In this document: piece after piece, positions 8,466 to 17,440 of the stretch | Layout of the letters: each line of letters starts with the position of its first letter | Position numbering within the stretch: position 1 is the first letter of the stretch | Source: JBBRVW01 sp038246545 | GTDB taxonomy: Bacteria; Actinomycetota; Actinomycetes; JACCUZ01 | Assembly (NCBI GenBank): GCA_038246545.1 | Contig: JBBRVW010000001.1 | Span: 173,112-237,111, forward strand | Reading direction: 5' to 3' | DNA: 64,000 bases | Notes under the pieces: generated by a model | Databases searched by the model: none | What the model saw: only the letters and a program-made list of their open reading frames with translations | Told to the model about the DNA's origin: nothing | Program-made: the position numbers and the translations under genes

Positions 8466-8738
8466 TCAGGTCCTGGCGTAGCGCTCGGCGCTGCGGGCCC
8501 GCGCCTTGGCCGCCTCGACCTCGCGGTCCTTCGGTGGCGCGCTCGTCACGAGCTCCTCCAGCAGGTGCCCCGTGATGTGCGCGATCTCCTGCACGGCGGC
8601 GTCGAACGCCGCCTGGTTGGCCGTCGAGGGCTTCGCGCTGCCGCTGACCTTCCGGACGTACTGCAGCGCAGCCGCGTGCACCTCGTCAGCGGAGGCGGGA
8701 GGCTCGAAGTTGTGCAGGGTCCGGATGTTGCGGCACAT
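8466..8738 (-). CDS. DUF2277 domain-containing small protein
   Basis: 90 aa from ATG 8738. MCRNIRTLHNFEPPAS is the diagnostic N-terminus of DUF2277, a short conserved protein of soil bacteria and actinobacteria. The rest is helical (AALQYVRKVSG, FDAAVQEIAHITGHLLEEL) and ends in a charged Ala/Arg-rich tail. Function is not established. No membrane segment or signal peptide is present, so it is presumably cytosolic. CAGAGT lies 7 nt upstream of the ATG, a weak match to the leaderless promoter pattern. Confidence 0.88.
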   Translation of the reverse strand: MCRNIRTLHNFEPPASADEVHAAALQYVRKVSGSAKPSTANQAAFDAAVQEIAHITGHLLEELVTSAPPKDREVEAAKARARSAERYART

Positions 8739-8868
8739 GGCGCTCACTCTGCCACGGTGCCGCCTGGTGTCTGCGCCCTCACCGCCAAGCCGCCGTCGCC
8801 CTTGTCGGCCTCGATCGGCGGTGCTACGCCTGAGGTGCACGGGGACCCGCCGACCAGGTGAGGACCAG

Positions 8869-9225
8869 ATGGCAGCCATCGAGAGCAGGCGCTTCGACCA
8901 CCCGGACGAGACGCGCACGCCGGACAAGACACGCGTCGAGGTCGTCCACCTCGGCGGGACCGAGGTGGGCAGGTTCAGCTTCGCTCCGGGCTGGCGCTGG
9001 TCGGAGTGCATCAAGCCGGTCGTCGGCACCGAGTCGTGCCAGGTCGAGCACATCGGCTACGCGACCTCCGGCCGGATCACCGTCGTGCACGAGGACGGCA
9101 CCCGGGCCAGTGTCGGAGCGGGCGACGTCTACCGGATCGCACCCGGCCACGACGCCTGGGTCGAGGGCGACGAGGAGTACGTCGGCATCGAGTTCACCGG
9201 CGCCGCGACCTACGCCAAGGCCTGA
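8869..9225 (+). CDS. cupin domain-containing protein
   Basis: 118 aa from ATG 8869, with AGGACC upstream. A single small beta-barrel cupin: the conserved segments are VEHIGYATSGRITVVHEDGT and GAGDVYRIAPGHDAWVEGDEE. The first keeps only the His/Gly pattern of cupin motif 1, and the second supplies a His (PGHDAWV), so metal binding is possible but not certain. Likely a cytosolic ligand- or metal-binding protein; substrate unknown. It converges on the beta-lactamase-like gene and their 3' ends overlap by 16 bp (9210-9225). Confidence 0.82.
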   Translation: MAAIESRRFDHPDETRTPDKTRVEVVHLGGTEVGRFSFAPGWRWSECIKPVVGTESCQVEHIGYATSGRITVVHEDGTRASVGAGDVYRIAPGHDAWVEGDEEYVGIEFTGAATYAKA

Positions 9226-10241
9226 CCGGGCGGACCGCCTCCGTCGAGCACCGCCGCGAGCCGGCGGGCGACGAGCCACGCGCCGTCGCTCCAGCTCGAC
9301 AGCACGGTCCAGGTGAGGTCGCGCGACGGGTCGTGCAGGGTTCGCGCCGAGACACCCGCGTCGTATCCCTCGAGGAAGACAGCCTCGCCCGTCGCGTAGC
9401 GCCAGAACGCCAACCCGTGCCGCCGGGAGTCCTCGGGCCGGTCGCTGCGCGGCCGGAACAGCTCCTCGACCAGGAACGGCGGCACGAGCCGGCCGCCGAG
9501 CAGCGCGCCCCAGAACCGGTGCAGGTCGTCGACGGTCGCGTACGCCCCGCCGTCGCCGCTGCCGCGGACCGGCAGGTGCAGGACGTTGGTCCGCAGCCCG
9601 TCGGCCGCCAGGTAGCCGAGGGCCGCGGTCGCGGGCAGCTCGTCGGACCGCAGGAACGCCGCGTCCGTCATCCCGCCGGGGACGAAGACGCGGTCGGTGA
9701 CGAGGTCGTGGAACGCCCGGCCGGCCGCGCGCTCGGCGAGCAGGGCGAGCACGACGTAGCCGCTGTTGCAGTAGGCGAACGACTCCCCCGGGGCGAACTC
9801 CTGGGGTCGGCCGGCCAGCACCGGGAGGTAGTCCTCGGTCGCGACGAGGCGGTGCACCGGGACGTCGAGGACGTGGTCGGTGACCTCGGCCATCGCGGCC
9901 TCGTCGACGTAGTCCCCGATGCCGGACCGGTGGGCGAGCAGGTGCTCGACGGTGACGGCGTCGTCGATCTCGGGAAGGTCGTCGCCGAGCAACGAGCGCG
10001 CTGCCATGTCCAACGCGAGCACACCGTCGACCACCAGGCTGAGGACGGTGACCGCGGTGAAGCCCTTGGTGACGCTCGCGGTGCCGAGCCGGGTGTCCAG
10101 CGTCATGGGCACGGCGTGAGCCCGGTCGGCGAGTCCGAACGCCTCGGCGTACTCGGTGCGACCGGCCCGGTCGACGCGCACGACGCCGGCGAAGCCCGAC
10201 TCGGCGGCCGCCGCGGCCACCACCTCCCGCAGCTCCGTCAC
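9210..10241 (-). CDS. serine hydrolase, beta-lactamase class C/penicillin-binding-protein-like
   Basis: 343 aa from GTG 10241; TACAGT lies exactly 6 nt upstream, the leaderless layout. Catalytic motifs of the AmpC/esterase EstB family are present: SVTK (nucleophile Ser and Lys, near residue 57), YCN in SFAYCNSGYV near 157, and HLLAHRSGIGDYVDEAA. There is no signal peptide, so a cytosolic esterase or peptidase is more likely than antibiotic resistance. The C-terminal third is less conserved, with AFWRYATGEAVFLEGYDAGVS. It shares its last 16 bp with the convergent cupin gene. Confidence 0.88.
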   Translation of the reverse strand: MTELREVVAAAAAESGFAGVVRVDRAGRTEYAEAFGLADRAHAVPMTLDTRLGTASVTKGFTAVTVLSLVVDGVLALDMAARSLLGDDLPEIDDAVTVEHLLAHRSGIGDYVDEAAMAEVTDHVLDVPVHRLVATEDYLPVLAGRPQEFAPGESFAYCNSGYVVLALLAERAAGRAFHDLVTDRVFVPGGMTDAAFLRSDELPATAALGYLAADGLRTNVLHLPVRGSGDGGAYATVDDLHRFWGALLGGRLVPPFLVEELFRPRSDRPEDSRRHGLAFWRYATGEAVFLEGYDAGVSARTLHDPSRDLTWTVLSSWSDGAWLVARRLAAVLDGGGPPGQALA

Positions 10242-10284
10242 TACGCGACTGTAGCGGCGGGCGGTGGCAGCTGGTCGGCGTACG

Positions 10285-10827
10285 TCAGTCCTGCGGGCGG
10301 TCGGGCCCCTGCTCTCGGACCCGGTCGACCTGCTCCATCGCCGAGCGCAGCTCACCCAGCCAGGCGTCGGCGTTGGAGCCGACCAGCCGCACCGACCAGG
10401 CCAGCGCCTCGGAGCGCGACCGGGCGACCCCGGCCGCCACGAGGGTGTCGAGCACCAGCCGCTCCGGCTGGCGGAGCCGGGTCATCACCGGCACCGCGAG
10501 ATGAGTGAAGAGCAGACGGCGGCCGTCGACCTCGACGCCCCAGGCGACCTTGCGGTCGAACCGGTGCTCGGCCTCGCGGGCGATGGCGATCCGCTGGTCG
10601 CGGGTGGCCTCCCGGAACTGCCGGGCCCTGCCGTCCGCCGCGGCCGCCTTCTCGGCGTCCGAGGCGCCGTCGGCGACCTCGGGGGCGGGCAGGGTGCCCA
10701 CCACGGTGATCTCCTCGCGGTCGACGGTGACGTCGACCGGCCCGGTGAACCAGTCCTGCGCCAGGCGGCCGGTGAACCAGCCGCGCGCCTCTTCCGACCT
10801 GTCGTCGGGTGCGTTCCGTGCGGTCAT
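10285..10827 (-). CDS. conserved actinobacterial protein of unknown function
   Basis: 180 aa from ATG 10827; the frame is open to 10854 but the conserved sequence begins about here. Recognisable segments are EEARGWFTGRL, FTGPVDVTVDREEITVVG, then AIAREAEHRFDRKVAWGVE, PVMTRLRQPERLVLDTLV and AGVARSRSEALAWSVRLV. The last resembles a helix-turn-helix or ribbon-helix-helix style helical tail. Similar unnamed proteins occur in other actinobacteria, so it is real, but no function is assigned. It is preceded by an unusually AT-rich promoter region for this genome. Confidence 0.8.
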   Translation of the reverse strand: MTARNAPDDRSEEARGWFTGRLAQDWFTGPVDVTVDREEITVVGTLPAPEVADGASDAEKAAAADGRARQFREATRDQRIAIAREAEHRFDRKVAWGVEVDGRRLLFTHLAVPVMTRLRQPERLVLDTLVAAGVARSRSEALAWSVRLVGSNADAWLGELRSAMEQVDRVREQGPDRPQD

Positions 10828-10854
10828 GCCGCGTTGTCCGTTGTCATGCAACAA

Positions 10855-10881
10855 GGATTACACAATTACAAAGCAGGTCAA
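10855..10881 (-). promoter_or_regulatory. putative AT-rich promoter of the conserved unknown gene
   Basis: Reading the minus strand, TTGACC (10881-10876) is followed after 15 nt by TAATCC (10860-10855). TGTAAT occurs twice in direct repeat between 10870 and 10857. This is one of the most AT-rich stretches in the window. Spacing is shorter than ideal, so the exact -10 is uncertain. Confidence 0.35.
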
Positions 10882-10908
10882 GGCCGGATCGGCCCGGATC
10901 TGCGGTGT

Positions 10909-11415
10909 TCACCCAGGGACGAACGACAGGTACATGACGTGCAGCCCCACCTTGCCGTGCGCCACCGAATCGAAGGAGCCGGGCACGGTGCCGACCACCT
11001 GGAAGCCGAGCGCCCGCCACAGTGCGACCGCGGGGATGTTGGTCTCGACCACCGCGTTGAACTGCATCCCGTCGAAGCCCGCCTCGCGGGCGGCGTCGAC
11101 GACGTGCTCGCCGAGGGCCCGGCCGATACCCCGCCCCTGGGCCGCCCGGGCGACCATGAAGCTCGCGGTCGCGACGTGCCCGCCGCGGCCGGGCCGGTTC
11201 GGTCCCCACTTCGCCGACCCGAGCACGGTCCCGTCGGCGTCGACAGCCACGAGCGTGTACGACGGTGGCTGCTCCATCCACCACTGCCGCCCGGACTCGA
11301 GGGTGAGGTCGGCCGGGAACGCGTAGGTCTCGCCGGCCCGCACGATCGCGTCGAAGAACGGCCAGATCCGCGGCCAGTCGTCGTCCGTCGCCGACCGGAT
11401 GGTCAGCTCGCTCAC
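10909..11415 (-). CDS. GNAT family N-acetyltransferase
   Basis: 168 aa from GTG 11415. Begins SELTIRSATDDDWPRIWPFFD, the usual GNAT beta1-alpha1, and contains the acetyl-CoA pyrophosphate loop ARAAQGRGIGRALGEHV (Q/R-x-x-G-x-G/A) near residue 97. It ends in the N-IPAVALWRALGFQVVG segment typical of the fold. Substrate unknown; phosphinothricin-acetyltransferase-like enzymes share this pattern (RAGETYAFP, then WWME near residue 45), but resistance is not established. It lies 7 bp after another GNAT gene on the same strand and is probably co-transcribed with it and with the upstream oxidase gene. Confidence 0.88.
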   Translation of the reverse strand: MSELTIRSATDDDWPRIWPFFDAIVRAGETYAFPADLTLESGRQWWMEQPPSYTLVAVDADGTVLGSAKWGPNRPGRGGHVATASFMVARAAQGRGIGRALGEHVVDAAREAGFDGMQFNAVVETNIPAVALWRALGFQVVGTVPGSFDSVAHGKVGLHVMYLSFVPG

Positions 11416-11422
11416 CCGTCGC

Positions 11423-11878
11423 TCACGTTGACTCCCGCTCCACCACGACGAAGGTGACGTCACCGACGTCATGGCTGCCGGTGCGGACGAACCCCAGCCG
11501 CTCGACCAGCCGCAGGCTGCGCGTGTTCCAGTCCTGCACGACCGCGCGCAGCGTCGTCGCGCCACGTGTGGCCGCGAAGTCGACGACGGTGCTCGCGAAC
11601 GCGGGGCCGAGCCCCTGGCCGACGAGGTCGGGACGCATCCCGACCCCCACGTCGAGAGTCCCCTCTGCTTCGGGCAGCCCGGGCACCCGGGCGTCCTCAC
11701 CGAGGCAGCCGAACCCGACCAGCCGCTCGGTCTCGCCCTCGCCGTCCACCACCGCCCAGTACCCCAGCGCCGGGTCGAGCGGGCCGTCGGAGTCGTAGAC
11801 CTCCCAGCGACCGCCGTACCGCCAGCCGGCGATGTCGTCGAGGTCGGCGGAGGTCAGTCCCCGCACCCGCATGCTCAC
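11423..11878 (-). CDS. GNAT family N-acetyltransferase
   Basis: 151 aa. ATG 11878 overlaps the stop of the upstream oxidase gene as ATGA, so translation is probably coupled. The N-terminus MRVRGLTSADLDDIAGWRYG and the acetyl-CoA loop RPDLVGQGLGPAFAS near residue 83 identify the GNAT fold; NTRSLRLVERLGFVRTG is the usual alpha4-beta7 end. Different subfamily from the next gene downstream. Substrate unknown; cytosolic. Confidence 0.88.
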   Translation of the reverse strand: MSMRVRGLTSADLDDIAGWRYGGRWEVYDSDGPLDPALGYWAVVDGEGETERLVGFGCLGEDARVPGLPEAEGTLDVGVGMRPDLVGQGLGPAFASTVVDFAATRGATTLRAVVQDWNTRSLRLVERLGFVRTGSHDVGDVTFVVVEREST

Positions 11879-12411
11879 GTGGCCGCATCCCCGTCTGCGG
11901 CGTCCGCCAGGATCCGGTCCTTGGCGAACGCGTAGGTCACCATCCAGTCCGGCTGCACCCGCGCGTAGAGGATCTCCGGGCCCCAGCTGCTCGGCGAGCT
12001 GCCGTAGTGCGCGGTGAGGTGCGCCTCGACGGCCGCCCGGTCCGGGTGGTCCTCGGTGAGCTCCTCGACCTGCCCGTGGCAGAACACCCCCAGGTCGTCG
12101 CCGATGATGTGCGCCACCGAGACCGCCGGCCGGCTGCGCAGGTGCCCGGCCTTCGCCGACGTGTCACTGGTGGTGAAGACCCACGTGGCGTGCAGGAAGT
12201 GGCCGTCGACGCCGCTGATCCGGGGCTCGCCGCGTGCGGTCACGGTTGCCAGGGCCAGCGTCCGCATGCCGGTGAGGACCTGGCAGGTCTCGGCCGCGTC
12301 CAGGGTGTGCTCACCCTCGGTCACGATCGAGCGCAGGTGCTCGGTGGAGCGGTGCAGGGACTCGGTGAGCAGCCGGTCGAGTGCGCTCAGCTCGTCGGGT
12401 GTCTCGTGCAT
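11875..12411 (-). CDS. pyridoxamine 5'-phosphate oxidase-like FMN/F420-binding split-barrel protein
   Basis: 178 aa from ATG 12411. After a helical N-terminus (about 1-45) comes the split-barrel core: MRTLALATVTARGEPRISGVDG, then ATWVFTTSDTSAKAGHLRSRP and VSVAHIIGDDLGVFCHGQVEEL. These match PPOX-class proteins that bind flavin or deazaflavin cofactors. A C-terminal helical part (PSSWGPEILYARVQPDWMVTY) differs from classical PNPOx. First gene of a three-gene minus-strand run with two GNATs, joined to the next by an ATGA overlap. Substrate unknown. Confidence 0.82.
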   Translation of the reverse strand: MHETPDELSALDRLLTESLHRSTEHLRSIVTEGEHTLDAAETCQVLTGMRTLALATVTARGEPRISGVDGHFLHATWVFTTSDTSAKAGHLRSRPAVSVAHIIGDDLGVFCHGQVEELTEDHPDRAAVEAHLTAHYGSSPSSWGPEILYARVQPDWMVTYAFAKDRILADAADGDAAT

Positions 12412-12441
12412 GCCACCATCCTGTCCGCCGCCGGTGACGTT

Positions 12442-14463
<2,022 letters not shown>

Positions 14464-14799
14464 CCCGCCATCCTCCCCCGGCCGGACGATCTTGCCCAAG
14501 CCAGGACGAGCCCTCGCGCGCGCAGTTCCGTTCACGTGACCGGCGCCGACCGGGCCGCGGACGCAGTGGCCAGGGCAGGATCCCGGGCATGGACCGGGTG
14601 ACGTGGTGGGGCAGCTGCCGGCGGCCGGGGTGCTGCTGGCCACGGCGCTCGGCGAGCGGGATCAGACGGACGCGACCGGTCCGGCGCTCTGACGGATCGC
14701 CGCCGGGGGGGGGGGGGCTTGCGCCCGGGCGGGCTACGCGCGCGGTCAGCGCCACCGATGGTTGGCGGCGCGGTCGGCGTCGACCGCCCGGGCTGCGGC
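14464..14799. other. 336-bp intergenic region with a 13-G homopolymer
   Basis: No gene recognised. It contains a run of 13 consecutive G on the plus strand (14705-14717), the longest homopolymer in the window. A short repeat, CCGGGCATGGACCGGGTGACG-like, lies around 14584-14605. A small open stretch ending at the TGA near 14692 does not resemble a known protein. The run lies just past the 3' end of the frameshifted solute-binding protein gene, and polymerase or sequencing slippage is likely here. Confidence 0.5.
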
Positions 14800-16061
14800 C
14801 TACAGGGCCGGCAGCGGGTCGTCGCCGGCCAGGGCCACCGACACCGCCTCCACGAAGGTCGAGGTGAGCATGGGGTAGCCGGGAGTCTGCGGCCGGGGCA
14901 CAGCAACGCAGCCCCGCGACGGTCGGGAGGAACCGCAGCTGCTCACGAGCTGGTCGGCGAACAGTCGCAGCGGCCCGTCCGCGCCGTAGAGCGGCGACCG
15001 GTCCAGGGCCCGGCGGGTCCCCGGCACGGCACCGTTGGCGTCGGCCATCCGGAGCACTTCGTCCGGGCCGAGCAGGAAGCGCAGGAACGTCGCGGCCGCG
15101 GCCGGGTGCAACGTGTCGGCGGTGACCGTCCAGGCCCACGAGCCTTGGCCCGTCTTGCTGCCTCGACCGAGGTCCGGCAGCGGCAGCACGACGAGGTCGT
15201 CACCGAGAGCCGCCGCATAGTCGGGGTACGCCCAGTGCCCCACCCAGGACAGGGCGACCCGGCGGTCCACGAACGCGCGGTCGTCGGCGTTCTCGTCGAC
15301 GTGGGCGGACCAGCGACGAGGGCCTGCAGCGCCCGCACGGTGCCCGGGCCGTCGAGGTGCCCGCCCGCGCGGCCGGTGGCGGGATCGAGCAGGTCACCGC
15401 CCGCCGAGGCGACCAGCGGAGTGAATCCGTAGGTGAGCCACTCGCCGACGCCGTAGTGCGCCTTGACGTCGAGGACGCGCCCGTCGCGGTCGTGGCCGGC
15501 CAGTGCGCCGAGGACCCGGTCGAACTCCGCAGCGCTCCAGGCGTCCCTCGGTCCGGTGGGCAGCCGCACACCGGCCGAGCGGAGCTGTGCCCGGTCGCCG
15601 AACAGGCCCAGGCCGGAGTCGAACGTGCCGACCGACCAGGTCTGCCCGTCGTAGCGGGCCTGCGACCGCAGTGACGGCAGCTGCTCCCGCAGCATCCCGA
15701 CCGGCAGCAGCCGGCGCAGCGGCAGCAGGTCGCCCTGGTAGGCGTAGGTGGCCACGGTCGGGCCGTCCAGGTCCAGCAGGTCGGGCAGCTGCCCGGCGGC
15801 CGCGGCGGCCTGGACATGGTCGTTGTAGTCGCCCCCGGCGATCGTGCGCACGCCCACCCGGACACCGTGCCCGGCCGCGTTGAAGCGCTGCACCTGCGCC
15901 GCGAACGCGCGTTGCTCGTTCGGGGTCCCGCTGTGCCGCCACACGGTGAGGCGCACCGGCGCACCACCGTCCTCCGACCGCGCCAGCGCGGCAGCGCCGG
16001 CGGCCCCGGCGACAGCCAGAGCGGCGGCGAGCAGAGCGGCTACCAGCGGGCGGGGGGCCAT
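14800..16061 (-). pseudogene. extracellular solute-binding protein (sugar ABC type), disrupted by a 1-nt frameshift
   Basis: The ATG at 16061 begins MAPRPLVAALLAAALAVAG, a signal peptide or N-terminal anchor. A family-1-type substrate-binding domain follows (VRLTVWRHSGTPNEQ, AAGQLPDLLDLDGPTVATY, FTPLVASAGGDLLDP). At about 15318-15321 the frame breaks. Upstream reads GTVRALQALVA; downstream, in the +1 frame, reads WSAHVDENADDRAFVD, then ALSWVGHWAYPDY and FLRFLLGPDEVLRMADANGAVP, to the TAG at 14800. One missing base in a GTC-GC-TGG context would restore a single protein of about 420 aa. No permease or ATPase genes are adjacent, so it may be an orphan receptor. True pseudogene or sequence error cannot be told apart here. 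Confidence 0.78.
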
Positions 16062-16123
16062 GCTGCCCTCTTCGGCAGTCGGCCCGCCGCGTGAGGCCGA
16101 GCGAGGGCTCAATCGCCGTTCAT

Positions 16124-16150
16124 TGCCAAAAAATGGCACGAAACCGTGCC
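16124..16150. promoter_or_regulatory. nested palindromes in the divergent SBP / GGDEF promoter region
   Basis: TGCCA-AAAAA-TGGCA (16124-16138) overlaps GGCACG-AAAC-CGTGCC (16135-16150). The A-tract is striking in this GC-rich background. The pair lies midway between the divergent starts at 16061 and 16197, a good place for a shared operator, for example for a sugar-responsive repressor. No regulator gene is nearby. Confidence 0.4.
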
Positions 16151-16196
16151 GCATGTGCCGATGAGCATGCAGAACGGAAAGCGGAGAGGAGCCAGG

Positions 16197-17336
16197 GTGA
16201 CGCGGACGCGGACCACGATGGCGGTGTCGCTGCTGCTCGGCGGCGCGCTGCTCGCACTCGGCGTGACCACCGGAGCATCTGTGCTCGCGATCTCACGGAG
16301 CAATGCGGGGGTGACCGAGGCGCGCGCGGTGCTCGTCCAGTACTCCGGCCTCCAGCGCGCCGTCAGCGGAGAGGCGTTCGCCGAGGCCGGCTACCGCCGG
16401 TCGCCCGGCCCGGCGTCCCGCGGGCGGCTGGAGCGCTTGATCCGCGGGGTGCAGCAGGCCGTCCACTCCGTGCGGGCGGTCGGCGACCGACAGGATGGCG
16501 CGCTGCTCTCCTACGTGCAGGTGCTCAACGCCCGCTACGCCGGCCAGGTACGCACCGAGCTCGACGCCCCCGCGGCCGGTACCCGCGACGACCGGGTAGC
16601 GGGACCCGCGCTGGACGCCATCCAGCGGCTGATCGACGGCGCGGTCGACGGCCACCGTGCCGAGGCCAACGCGGCGCAGGAGGACCAGCGGCGACTGCTG
16701 GGACGGCTCGGCGTCGTGCTGCCCGTCGTGTTCCTGCTCGCCTTCTCGATGCTCGGCTGGTCGTGGTGGGCCATGCTGCGCGAGCACCGTCGGCTGCACC
16801 GCAGTGCGGTCGTGAGCGAGCGACGCGCCCTGACCGACCCGCTGACGGGACTGGCCAACCGCGACGGCCTGCGGCTGGCGATGGACGACGTACTGGAGGC
16901 GAGGGACCCGGCGTCCGCGCTGCTGCTGCTCGACCTCGACGAGTTCAAGCCGGTGAACGACACCTTCGGGCACCACGCCGGCGACGAGGTCCTCCGCGAG
17001 ATCGCGCGGCGGGTCGGCCTGCTCGTCCGGCCCGGCGACGTGGTGGCCCGGCTGGGAGGTGACGAGTTCGCGGTCTTCCTCGGTGCGACAGCCGACCCCC
17101 AGGTCGTCGCGGACCGGATCCTGGCCGCCGTACGGCAGCCGGTGACCGTGGAAGGTCACGACGTGCGGGTCAGCACCAGCATCGGCATCGCCCGCGCACC
17201 CCGTGACGCGCGCGACACCGCCCGGCTGCTCCGTGCTGCCGACGGGGCCCTCTACACCGCGAAGACGGCCGGTCGGGGCCGAGCCGTGTCGGCCACGAAG
17301 CAGGCCGCGACATCCCTCGCGTCCTCGCGCGGGTGA
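16197..17336 (+). CDS. membrane-anchored diguanylate cyclase (GGDEF)
   Basis: 379 aa from GTG 16197, with GGAGAGGAGCC just upstream. TM1 (about 8-35) and TM2 (near 178-200, VVLPVVFLLAFSMLGWSWW) flank a helical extracellular sensor of about 140 residues. The cytosolic GGDEF domain runs from about 220 to 365: DPLTGLANRDGL, LLDLDEFKPVNDTFGHHAGD and an intact GGDEF at 287-291. RPGD five residues before GGDEF is a complete RxxD inhibitory site, so product feedback by c-di-GMP is expected. It should make c-di-GMP from two GTP. Followed after 104 bp by a GGDEF-EAL gene on the same strand, so the pair may tune one signal. Confidence 0.92.
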   Translation: MTRTRTTMAVSLLLGGALLALGVTTGASVLAISRSNAGVTEARAVLVQYSGLQRAVSGEAFAEAGYRRSPGPASRGRLERLIRGVQQAVHSVRAVGDRQDGALLSYVQVLNARYAGQVRTELDAPAAGTRDDRVAGPALDAIQRLIDGAVDGHRAEANAAQEDQRRLLGRLGVVLPVVFLLAFSMLGWSWWAMLREHRRLHRSAVVSERRALTDPLTGLANRDGLRLAMDDVLEARDPASALLLLDLDEFKPVNDTFGHHAGDEVLREIARRVGLLVRPGDVVARLGGDEFAVFLGATADPQVVADRILAAVRQPVTVEGHDVRVSTSIGIARAPRDARDTARLLRAADGALYTAKTAGRGRAVSATKQAATSLASSRG

Positions 17337-17440
17337 GCCGGCGCTCGGGAAGTCCGGCCGCCATGTTCAAGTCGGGACGCGCCGGGCCGATAGAGCAGGG
17401 AGGCCCCGCGGTCCGGGGCGGGGACACGAGGAGGACGCTG

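Noticed and set aside
9210..10241. Antibiotic-resistance beta-lactamase
   Set aside because: The SxxK and YxN motifs are those of class C-like hydrolases, but there is no signal peptide; esterase/peptidase relatives are far more common in this group.
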